Part shown: piece by piece, positions 15,407-21,469 of the stretch
Numbering within the stretch: position 1 is the first letter of the stretch
Layout: every line of letters begins with the position of its first letter
Source: JACCZZ01 sp044227805
GTDB taxonomy: Bacteria; Bacteroidota; Bacteroidia; Chitinophagales; UBA10324
Reading direction: 5' to 3'
NCBI GenBank assembly: GCA_044227805.1
Contig: JBGAWA010000066.1
Coordinates: forward strand, 1-23,952
DNA: 23,952 nt
The notes under the pieces: generated by a model
The model's database searches: none
Told to the model about the DNA's origin: nothing
What the model saw: only the letters and a program-made list of their open reading frames with translations
Position numbers and translations under genes: made by a program

Positions 15407-16282
15407 TCAAATAGCAGCCGTCGCCGCTTCCTTGCTAATCTTCTTCACCAATCCCTGTAAGACATTACCAGGCCCACATTCGATAAAAGAGGTGGCGCCA
15501 TCTGCAATCATGGCCTGCACAGATTGTGACCAGCGAACCGGTGCCGTTAACTGGGCTATCAGGTTTTTACGGATGGTATCCGGATCAAAGGCCGCTTCGG
15601 CTGTTACATTTTGATAAACCGGGCAAATCGGGTTTGCGAATGGCGTATTCATCAGGGCCGCTTCCAGTTCCTGCCTCGCAGGTTCCATCAGTGGCGAATG
15701 AAAAGCACCTCCAACCTGTAACACCAATGCACGCTTGGCGCCGGCGGCTTTTAACTTTTCACAGGCACTGTTAACACCTTCTATGGAACCACTGATCACC
15801 AGCTGACCCGGGCAATTATAGTTAGCCGGAACCACGACTGATTCAATGGCAGCACAAATCTCTTCAACCACCTTATCGTCCAGCCCCAGGATGGCAGCCA
15901 TGGTGGAGGGCTGCAGTTCACATGCCTTTTGCATGGCCAGCGCTCTTTTAAAAACCAGTTGCAATCCATCTTCAAATGATAGTGTCTTATTGGCCACCAG
16001 TGCAGAAAACTCTCCCAATGAGTGGCCGGCTACCATCTCCGGCAAAAATTCCTCTCCCGCCACTTTTGATTTCACCACAGAATGGATGAAGATCGCCGGT
16101 TGTGTCACCTTTGTTTGTTTCAATTCCTCTTCGGTACCATTAAACATGATATCGGTAATACGGTATCCGAGGATATCATTGGACTTTTCAAAATATTCTT
16201 TGGCTACCGGGTTCGATTCATACAGATCCTTGCCCATACCCGGAAACTGAGAGCCCTGCCCTGGAAAAATGTAAGCTTTCAT
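15407..16282 (-). CDS. fabD: Malonyl-CoA:ACP transacylase
   Basis: Moves the malonyl group from CoA to acyl carrier protein, supplying every elongation step of type II fatty acid synthesis in the cytoplasm. The start at 16282 is chosen because it opens directly into the conserved MKAYIFPGQGSQFPGMG. A TATCTTTG promoter element lies between it and the longer in-frame start at 16354. The protein has 291 residues, normal for FabD. Catalytic features are Gln9 (PGQGSQ), Ser88 in GHSLGEFSALV, Arg113 and His195 in GGAFHSPLME, with the usual ending CGPGNVLQGLVKKI. A diverged copy follows after 65 bp and then an acyl-CoA thioesterase. The other fab genes are not in this window. Confidence 0.95.
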   Translation of the reverse strand: MKAYIFPGQGSQFPGMGKDLYESNPVAKEYFEKSNDILGYRITDIMFNGTEEELKQTKVTQPAIFIHSVVKSKVAGEEFLPEMVAGHSLGEFSALVANKTLSFEDGLQLVFKRALAMQKACELQPSTMAAILGLDDKVVEEICAAIESVVVPANYNCPGQLVISGSIEGVNSACEKLKAAGAKRALVLQVGGAFHSPLMEPARQELEAALMNTPFANPICPVYQNVTAEAAFDPDTIRKNLIAQLTAPVRWSQSVQAMIADGATSFIECGPGNVLQGLVKKISKEAATAAI

Positions 16283-16315
16283 AGCTGAATTTAAATTGCT
16301 GGCTGCTAAATCGCG

Positions 16316-16323
16316 CAAAGATA
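16316..16323 (-). promoter_or_regulatory. Probable fabD promoter -7 element
   Basis: TATCTTTG on the minus strand matches TAnnTTTG, about 33 bp before the fabD ATG at 16282. An ATTG lies 17 bases upstream, slightly short of the usual 19. It supports the short fabD start. Confidence 0.45.
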
Positions 16324-16497
16324 TAAAGAAATGAGTGAGGCAATCTGCGCTCATAAAAGCAAAAGCAAGCCATTTGCCATGGGCGAACCACCAGTGTAAG
16401 ATGATGTTTCAACCGGGAATCAGCATTGCGTGAGAATGCTGATGGATAAAAATGAATTACTTTTTTGGGATTTGCGGGGAAAACCTTCTGGCATAAA

Positions 16498-16557
16498 AAA
16501 CCAGGATTTCAAATGAAAAATCTCGCCTCGCTTTGACACAGCGATGCGTATGGTTTA
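16498..16557. repeat. Intergenic structured repeat, copy B (overlaps folE stop)
   Basis: Outer arms AAACCA (16498-16503) and TGGTTT (16551-16556) enclose an inner hairpin around GGATTTC-AAAT-GAAAAATC and a small CGCT/AGCG hairpin. The outer arm pair differs from the AACCC/GGGTT of the other copies in a way that keeps base pairing. The right arm contains the folE stop codon (16555-16557). On the minus strand the hairpin is followed by a T-rich run, so it could end the folE transcript. Confidence 0.6.
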
Positions 16558-17208
16558 CCGCATCAGGTCGGCAGAAATGAGTCTGATAAACTCAGACCGT
16601 GTTTTCTCATGTACAAATTCCCCTGTAAAGGCGGAAGTGGTGGCCACTGAATTTTGTTTCTGCACTCCACGCATCATCATGCATAGGTGCTTGGCTTCAA
16701 TTACCACGGCAACACCCAAAGGATTCAGTGTATTTTGAATGCAGTTGAGGATCTCATGCGTTAGCCGCTCCTGTACCTGAAATCGTCTTGAGAATGCATC
16801 TACAATTCGGCCTAATTTGCTGAGTCCGACAATATATCCATTTGGAATATAGGCGATATGTGCCCGGCCAAAGAAGGGCAGCAGGTGATGCTCACACATG
16901 GAATACATTTCAATATCCTTTACGATCACCATTTCGCTGTACTGCTCTTTAAACATGGCAGATTTTAAAATTGCTTCAGGATCCATCTGGTTTCCATGGG
17001 TAAGAAACTGCATGGCTTTCGCTGCCCGAAGGGGAGTCTTCTCAAGCCCTTCCCGAGCAGCATTATCGCCCGCTATCCTGATGATGTCTCGGTAGTGACC
17101 GGCAAGTGAATGAAGTGAGTCCTCCTGGTAAATTTCCAATTTCGCGTATCTTTTTTGAGAATCCTTGCTTTGCTTCTTCTTCCTTCCTGTGTTCACAATT
17201 TGTGTCAT
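16555..17208 (-). CDS. folE: GTP cyclohydrolase I, type IA
   Basis: Converts GTP to 7,8-dihydroneopterin triphosphate, the first step to folate, biopterin-type pterins and queuosine. A 217-residue cytoplasmic enzyme, decameric in known cases. Zinc ligands expected from the family are Cys105 and His108 in MCEHHLLPFFG and Cys176 in EAKHLCMMMRGV. Further family stretches are GLSKLGRIVDAFSRRFQVQERLT and KQNSVATTSAFTGEF. The first 25 residues are basic and variable. It lies 62 bp downstream of the pterin synthase gene on the same strand, and the two enzymes catalyse successive steps, which makes an operon likely. Its stop codon lies in a copy of the structured intergenic repeat. Confidence 0.96.
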   Translation of the reverse strand: MTQIVNTGRKKKQSKDSQKRYAKLEIYQEDSLHSLAGHYRDIIRIAGDNAAREGLEKTPLRAAKAMQFLTHGNQMDPEAILKSAMFKEQYSEMVIVKDIEMYSMCEHHLLPFFGRAHIAYIPNGYIVGLSKLGRIVDAFSRRFQVQERLTHEILNCIQNTLNPLGVAVVIEAKHLCMMMRGVQKQNSVATTSAFTGEFVHEKTRSEFIRLISADLMR

Positions 17209-17270
17209 GGGTTAAATCCGGTTAAAATAATTGCCTGAATGCAGTAGTAACCGGAATCAATGACAAAAGT

Positions 17271-17678
17271 TCAATCTCCGTAATATTCGGCAAAAATATT
17301 TTCTGTTTCAAACAACTTCACACAATGGAGGCGGCAACCTTTAATATGAGGCTCCAGCTCTTGCCAGATGGCTCTTGCCAGGTTTTCGGTACTGGGAATA
17401 ATTCCTTTGAGAAAAGCAATCTCGACATTAAGATTTTTGTGATCCAGTTTGTCAACGACCGATTGCCTGATGATGGCACTCAACTCCTTTGCATTAATGA
17501 TCAAACCCGTGTCGACATCCGGCTCTCCTTTTACAGTTACAAACAGGTCGTAGTTGTGCCCGTGAAAATATTTATTGGAACACTTCCCGAACATTGCTTC
17601 ATTTTTTTCATCTGACCACGCTGGATTGAAGAGCCTGTGCGCCGCATTAAAATGTTCTTTCCTGGTAAGGTACAACAT
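17271..17678 (-). CDS. 6-pyruvoyl-tetrahydropterin synthase family protein
   Basis: Acts on the product of FolE, dihydroneopterin triphosphate. Two family reactions are possible: 6-pyruvoyl-tetrahydropterin (biopterin route) or 6-carboxytetrahydropterin (QueD, queuosine route). 135 residues; zinc ligands His14, His39 and His41; catalytic Cys33. The spacing is Cys-x5-HGH (CSNKYFHGH), as in animal-type PTPS, whereas E. coli-type QueD has Cys-x3-HGH. DTGLIINAKEL, LDHKNLNVEI, STENLARAIW and VKLFETENIFAEY also recall animal PTPS. This favours the biopterin-type activity, or a dual-function enzyme, over plain QueD. It is first in an apparent operon with folE and has a TATCTTTG promoter element 20 bp upstream. 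No sepiapterin reductase or queC/queE gene lies nearby to settle the pathway. Confidence 0.88.
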   Translation of the reverse strand: MLYLTRKEHFNAAHRLFNPAWSDEKNEAMFGKCSNKYFHGHNYDLFVTVKGEPDVDTGLIINAKELSAIIRQSVVDKLDHKNLNVEIAFLKGIIPSTENLARAIWQELEPHIKGCRLHCVKLFETENIFAEYYGD

Positions 17679-17697
17679 ACTGCTGATCGGTTTTCTG

Positions 17698-17705
17698 CAA
17701 AGATA
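17698..17705 (-). promoter_or_regulatory. Probable promoter -7 element for the pterin operon
   Basis: TATCTTTG on the minus strand, a full TAnnTTTG match, about 20 bp before the pterin synthase ATG. No clear -33 element was found. Confidence 0.42.
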
Positions 17706-17808
17706 GTGGCAGCAACTGTGTTTTTTATCCGTGCAGTCAACATGGCAAGGTTTGCGACACCTATAGATTGATTGATACTATCAAAAAGATTGCGGCCATC
17801 ACCCATGC

Positions 17809-17875
17809 TAAACCCGGATTTTTCCACCCAAAAATCATTCAGTTATACGAATACGAGCTCTTTGCTGAGGGTTAA
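17809..17875. repeat. Intergenic structured repeat, copy C
   Basis: TAAACCC then GGATTTTT-CCACCC-AAAAATC (7-bp GATTTTT/AAAAATC stem) at the left, and GAGGGTTAA at the right end. The outer arms TAAACCC and GGGTTAA pair except at one base. It lies between the divergent pterin synthase and mqnB genes, 16 bp before the mqnB ATG, so it is not a terminator for a neighbouring gene. Confidence 0.6.
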
Positions 17876-17891
17876 ATTCTAAATTTAAGCC

Positions 17892-18572
17892 ATGAAATTA
17901 TTGATCGTTGCCGCCACCCGGATGGAAATCAAGCCACTGGAAGATTACCTAATTCAGCTCGATCAGCAAGGGTTACTGAAGTTACATGCTATTGAACTGA
18001 TGATAACCGGTGCCGGAATGGTACAAACCGCTTTCCGGCTGGGAAAACTGCTACCCATGGATAATTGGGATCTTGCCATCAATCTCGGCATTTGCGGCAG
18101 TTTCAACAGGCAACTGTTACCTGGCACCACCGTGCAGGTAGTTTCCGATACTTTTGGAGATATGGGTGCTGAAGATGGCGAAGCTTTCCTGGATTCTTTT
18201 GAAATCGGGCTTACCGACAGAGACGCTTACCCGTTTATGGATGGCTGGATCCATAATATGGCTGCAACAGAATACGAAGTGCTGCAATCAATTCCCGCCG
18301 TAAGGGGCATTACCATGAATACCGTATCCGGAAATGAAATCAACATTCGCAAGCGTGTGAAAAAGTTTGCTGCAGATGTAGAGAGCATGGAAGGAGCAGC
18401 ATTTTTTTATTGCTGCAAGCATGAAAGTATTCCTTGCCTGCAAATAAGAACGGTGTCCAATTATATCGAAAGGCGCGACAAAAACCAATGGAACATTCCA
18501 CTGGCCATCAGCAAGCTGAATGAAACTGCCATAAGGCTGTTACAGGAGATCATTTCTCCGGCTATGCCTTGA
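17892..18572 (+). CDS. mqnB: Futalosine hydrolase
   Basis: Cleaves futalosine to dehypoxanthine futalosine and hypoxanthine in the alternative (futalosine) menaquinone pathway. 226 residues of the nucleoside phosphorylase/hydrolase fold. Family features are ITGAGMVQTAFRLGKLL, LAINLGICGSFNRQLLPGT, VSDTFGDMGAEDG, the MNTVSGNE stretch, and VESMEGAAFFYCCKHESIPCLQIRTVSNY, whose Met-Glu recognises the ribose in this superfamily. MTA/SAH nucleosidase is the main alternative, but the FGDMGAED segment and the NQWNIPLAI ending fit MqnB better. A repeat copy lies just upstream and another just downstream. The UbiA gene opposite is convergent; menaquinone synthesis needs a UbiA enzyme, but this one looks like a different subgroup. 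Menaquinone is the likely electron acceptor of the sdh complex in this window. Confidence 0.92.
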   Translation: MKLLIVAATRMEIKPLEDYLIQLDQQGLLKLHAIELMITGAGMVQTAFRLGKLLPMDNWDLAINLGICGSFNRQLLPGTTVQVVSDTFGDMGAEDGEAFLDSFEIGLTDRDAYPFMDGWIHNMAATEYEVLQSIPAVRGITMNTVSGNEINIRKRVKKFAADVESMEGAAFFYCCKHESIPCLQIRTVSNYIERRDKNQWNIPLAISKLNETAIRLLQEIISPAMP

Positions 18573-18576
18573 TCAG

Positions 18577-18654
18577 GACTCTTCTATGGAAAAATCCCTC
18601 ATTGTTATGAATGATAACAACGAAATGCTGCTTTACCAACAAAATGAGGGTTGA
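18577..18654. repeat. Intergenic structured repeat, copy D
   Basis: GGAAAAATCC followed by CCCTCATT (18596-18603) pairing with AATGAGGG (18643-18650), with an inner hairpin TTGTTAT / ATAACAA (18602-18608 and 18614-18620) in the loop. It lies between the convergent mqnB and UbiA genes. On the minus strand the stem is followed by ATTTTTCC, so it could terminate the UbiA transcript. Confidence 0.6.
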
Positions 18655-18664
18655 CTCCCTGGCA

Positions 18665-19612
18665 TCAATGCCCCATCAAATAATAGAAATAGATCATCAT
18701 CAGGATACCCATGAGCATGATGATTTTGATCGCACCACTTACCTGCGAAAATTGCTTCCGGGCATCGGCCTTATACAGCAAATACATGGCAATCACCATT
18801 GGCAGTTCGAGCATGGTGAAAACATTAAGCACCGAGATAAAATCACCGCCGCTTGCCTGACGTACCTGCAGATAGACCAGGAAAGCGGTCATCAGCAAAG
18901 CAATGCCATACACCAGCCATTTCGATTTTCCGACACCTATGACCACCGGTAAAGTTTTGCAGCCATACCGCATATCTCCTTCTACATCTTCCATGTCTTT
19001 AACCAACTCCCGCATCATGGAAATCAGAAAGGCAAAGAGAAAATAAAAGAATACCACGATAAAAATGGTATATGCCGCAGCGTTGACAGCCTCATTTTCG
19101 GGCATAAAGAGGTGTTTTTCATACAAAGCGATAATCAATATCACCAGCGCAGTCAGTAAAGAAATGATCACATTACCGATCAGCAGCTGCCGCTTGTAGC
19201 CCGTTGAATAGAACCAAAGCAATGCAGCGACAATTGGATGAATGAAACCCAACCGGATATTACCGGCCTTCCAAGCCACATAAAACCCTAGTAAAATGCC
19301 GGCACCGCTCAATAACTGGTGCAGCAACATCGCCGATCGCCTTTTAATGGTGCGGTCAATAAAGATGCGACGCGGCTTATTGACGGCGTCTATTTTAACA
19401 TCAAAATAGTCGTTGATCACATACCCGCCCGCCGCAATGAGTATGGTGGAGAATATGAGCAAGCCCAGATGCAGATCGTCCAATGTTGTTTCAGCGCCTG
19501 CCTGTGCAAGAATCGGCCGAATAATAGTGTATTGAACCAGCCATTGCGTGAGAGCAATGTAGAGCAGGTTCACAGTCCGGATAAGCCGCAGGAAAGAGAT
19601 AATGTCTTTCAT
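18665..19612 (-). CDS. UbiA-family prenyltransferase, digeranylgeranylglyceryl-phosphate-synthase type
   Basis: An inner-membrane prenyltransferase with about eight to nine hydrophobic helices in 315 residues. The first Asp-rich motif is NDYFDVKID (Asn67, Asp71, Asp75) and the second is DMEDVEGD (Asp206, Asp209, Asp213), both needed to bind the prenyl diphosphate through magnesium. The surrounding DAVNKPRR and ELVKDMEDVEGDMRYGCKTLP are of the archaeal digeranylgeranylglyceryl phosphate synthase kind, rather than MenA or MqnP, which join a prenyl chain to a naphthalene ring. Bacteroidota widely carry this subgroup, and its product in bacteria is unclear to me. It follows kdsC (122-bp gap) with its own TACATTTG promoter element. 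Closeness to mqnB leaves a role in menaquinone prenylation as the alternative. Confidence 0.85.
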   Translation of the reverse strand: MKDIISFLRLIRTVNLLYIALTQWLVQYTIIRPILAQAGAETTLDDLHLGLLIFSTILIAAGGYVINDYFDVKIDAVNKPRRIFIDRTIKRRSAMLLHQLLSGAGILLGFYVAWKAGNIRLGFIHPIVAALLWFYSTGYKRQLLIGNVIISLLTALVILIIALYEKHLFMPENEAVNAAAYTIFIVVFFYFLFAFLISMMRELVKDMEDVEGDMRYGCKTLPVVIGVGKSKWLVYGIALLMTAFLVYLQVRQASGGDFISVLNVFTMLELPMVIAMYLLYKADARKQFSQVSGAIKIIMLMGILMMIYFYYLMGH

Positions 19613-19629
19613 TAAATGTTCACAGTGGG

Positions 19630-19637
19630 CAAATGTA
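19630..19637 (-). promoter_or_regulatory. Probable promoter -7 element for the UbiA gene
   Basis: TACATTTG on the minus strand, a full TAnnTTTG match about 17 bp before the ATG at 19612. The -33 position is weak. Confidence 0.42.
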
Positions 19638-19734
19638 AAGAGAAAAGAAAATGGAAACGATGTGGCTGTGATCCGCTGATATCACCAGCCCTGCATGAAA
19701 TATAACATACTGATCTTTAAGCACCGGGGACACA

Positions 19735-20256
19735 CTACTGCCATCTTCCCTGCAAATTCAGCACTTTTTCAATCACATCTCTGACACAACCCTTGCCACC
19801 GGCAATGGGTGAAATATATTTGGAGATTGCCTGCACTTCTGCGGCAGCATCGCAGGGGCAGCAGGGAATGCCACACAGTTGCATGACTTCCAGGTCAGGT
19901 ATATCATCACCAATATAAATGGTTGTGGACAGATTTAACTTAACGGCCGCTGCCAGTTGCGTCAAACCTTTGGGTTTATCATCCACACCGGTCAGCACAT
20001 AAAGCACTCCCAGCCTGTTCAGGCGGCGCAGCACTCCTTCTGATTTTCCGCCGGTAATCACGGCAATCTTCAGCCCTTTTTTAACCGCAAGCTGCAAGGC
20101 ATACCCATCACGGATATTCATGGTTCGCAGTTCATCACCGCTATTGGTAATCAGTAATGACCCATCCGTCAGTACACCATCCACATCCAGTATAATGGCG
20201 GTGGCTGAAGCAAACAATTTGAAGTATGGAGAGGCGGATTCCCTTTTTTTGGTCAT
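19735..20256 (-). CDS. kdsC: 3-deoxy-D-manno-octulosonate 8-phosphate phosphatase
   Basis: Removes phosphate from Kdo-8-phosphate, the third step of Kdo synthesis for the lipopolysaccharide core, in the cytoplasm. A compact HAD enzyme without cap domain, 173 residues from the start at 20256. The longer in-frame start at 20310 would add an 18-residue leader unlike the family. Motif I is IILDVDGVLTDG (nucleophile Asp24, acid/base Asp26); then come MNIRDGYALQLAVKKGLKIAVITGGKS with the motif II Thr and the motif III Lys in DDKPKG. Motif IV is YIGDDIPDLEVM, followed by CDAAAEV and AGGKGCVRDVIEKVL. Family tetramers and C-terminal tail use are consistent with the length. It sits between iscX and the UbiA gene on the same strand; kdsA, kdsB and kdsD are not in view. 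Confidence 0.93.
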   Translation of the reverse strand: MTKKRESASPYFKLFASATAIILDVDGVLTDGSLLITNSGDELRTMNIRDGYALQLAVKKGLKIAVITGGKSEGVLRRLNRLGVLYVLTGVDDKPKGLTQLAAAVKLNLSTTIYIGDDIPDLEVMQLCGIPCCPCDAAAEVQAISKYISPIAGGKGCVRDVIEKVLNLQGRWQ

Positions 20257-20359
20257 GGCAGACAATGTCAATGATGAATTAGATGTTGTTACCTTTCCGC
20301 AGCATCGCATCTATAGAATGCTTCGGGCAATGAAACGGCAGGCATGATCTTTAAGCGTT

Positions 20360-20596
20360 TCACTTTCCCTGGTTATCGCGCCACTCATACACCCAGGCCG
20401 ACTGAATCATCTCCAGGTGGCTTTCATTACTTTCCTCACGTGTGCCGGTGAAACCGGGAACGCTCAATACCCATTCAAGCAATTCAGTAAACCGTAGCCG
20501 GTAGATTTTCGATTCGTTAAAGTCATCGCCGAATCTCTCATACAGCTTCAACGCTATATCTTCATGATCACTCCAGTGAATGGGTGGTTCGTGCAT
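20360..20596 (-). CDS. iscX: IscX (YfhJ) iron-sulfur assembly accessory protein
   Basis: A 78-residue acidic protein that in E. coli binds the cysteine desulfurase IscS and iron and tunes the rate of cluster assembly. The match is over the full domain: HWSDHEDIALKLYERFGDD, then YRLRFTELLEWVLSVPGF and SNESHLEMIQSAWVYEW, including the W-D, RFT-L-W and NE--LE-I--AW positions of the family. The N-terminal MHEPP and C-terminal RDNQGK add a little length to the usual 66. It lies 136 bp downstream of an ISC-type ferredoxin gene in the same direction, which is the same order as fdx-iscX at the end of proteobacterial isc operons. The hscBA and iscSU genes are absent here. Confidence 0.88.
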   Translation of the reverse strand: MHEPPIHWSDHEDIALKLYERFGDDFNESKIYRLRFTELLEWVLSVPGFTGTREESNESHLEMIQSAWVYEWRDNQGK

Positions 20597-20732
20597 GGTT
20601 CCTTTTATTTTTTTGACTGATCTATTATCAAACTATTAAGACATAAGTACCGAATAGTGATGAACTAAATGATTGTTTTACTTCCGCACTTCCAGCCGCT
20701 CCATCCGCGTTTGGGAAAAAGCTAACACCGGG

Positions 20733-21065
20733 CTATTCGCCTAAAATTCCTGATTGATCCGGCACAACGACCCGCAACACACCTTCACCTTCATTAAGAA
20801 AACACTGACAGGAAAGCCTGGAGCTGAGCCTCGGATTGCGGGCACGGTCAATAAAATCCTCTTCCTTATCGGTCATTTCATCCACAAACTCTGATCCCTC
20901 CTCCAGATATATCTGGCAGGTACTGCAGGCACATACACCGCCACAATTGTGATGAAGGTGAATGTCATTCTTCAGCGCTACTTCCAGTAAGGTGTCTCCA
21001 TCCGGTGAGGTGACTGTTACCGGTGCAATTGCTTTCTCCTCGAATGTGAAATGAATCGTGTACAT
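20733..21065 (-). CDS. ISC-type [2Fe-2S] ferredoxin
   Basis: An electron carrier of the adrenodoxin/ISC type, 110 residues from the start at 21065. That ATG is preferred over one at 21131 because a TAACTTTG promoter element lies between them and the protein then begins directly with strand 1 (MYTIHFTFEEKAI). Cluster ligands are Cys41, Cys47, Cys50 (CGGVCACSTC) and Cys86; Cys45 matches the extra conserved non-ligand cysteine of ISC ferredoxins. The acidic EEGSEFVDEMTDKEEDFID helix is the expected contact surface for redox partners. With iscX downstream it probably supplies electrons for iron-sulfur cluster assembly, though it could serve other reductases. Confidence 0.92.
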   Translation of the reverse strand: MYTIHFTFEEKAIAPVTVTSPDGDTLLEVALKNDIHLHHNCGGVCACSTCQIYLEEGSEFVDEMTDKEEDFIDRARNPRLSSRLSCQCFLNEGEGVLRVVVPDQSGILGE

Positions 21066-21092
21066 TTTTTTGTAATGATGCTGATGCCCTGG

Positions 21093-21100
21093 CAAAGTTA
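21093..21100 (-). promoter_or_regulatory. Probable promoter -7 element for the ferredoxin gene
   Basis: TAACTTTG on the minus strand, full match to TAnnTTTG, about 28 bp before the ATG at 21065. It falls inside the longer in-frame reading frame and so decides the start. No clear -33 element. Confidence 0.45.
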
Positions 21101-21142
21101 CTGCTGTCCTGTTAACAGCGATCACATTCATTTGTTCCCGCC

Positions 21143-21268
21143 TTTAACCCGGATTTTTCAGTGGAAAAATCCCGCTTCGCTGCGACTCAGAACTGCTAAG
21201 GGTTTGCTCAATTTGTCGAGAAAAGAAAATGTTTCACAAACCCTAAGCAGTTCTACGTCGGGGTTAAA
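21143..21268. repeat. Intergenic structured repeat, copy E (nested palindromes)
   Basis: The longest and best-formed copy. Outer arms TTTAACCC (21143-21150) and GGGTTAAA (21261-21268) are perfect. Inside are hairpin 1, GGATTTTTC / GAAAAATCC with a 4-nt loop (21151-21172), and hairpin 2, 18-bp arms beginning AGAACTGCT (21189-21206 and 21237-21254, one mismatch) with a 30-nt loop. The whole can fold as a three-way junction. It lies between the DUF2520 gene end and the ferredoxin promoter. Confidence 0.75.
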
Positions 21269-21449
21269 CCCTGCTGCCGCTTTCAGAACTGCAAAATGTG
21301 GCTGAATCATCGTTTGCGGGAGTGCCGCCGCTTATATCATTATATTTTCTTTCGTTGAAAAAAATTTCAATCATGAACCTGCTTTTGCCAACTGGAATTC
21401 TTACCCGCTTCCGCCATCAAGGAGCTGCTGATATCTGATTTGACGGTCT
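21269..21449. other. Non-coding gap after the DUF2520 gene
   Basis: No credible gene. The only structure is a short AT palindrome TTGAAA-AAAA-TTTCAA near 21354-21370. A 21-codon plus-strand frame from the ATG near 21374 has no support and is not called. Confidence 0.35.
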
Positions 21450-21469
21450 TCACCGCTGAATATCATCCG

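Noticed and set aside
15846..16250. Plus-strand 134-codon open frame antisense to fabD
   Set aside because: Serine/threonine-rich shadow of fabD codons with no independent support.
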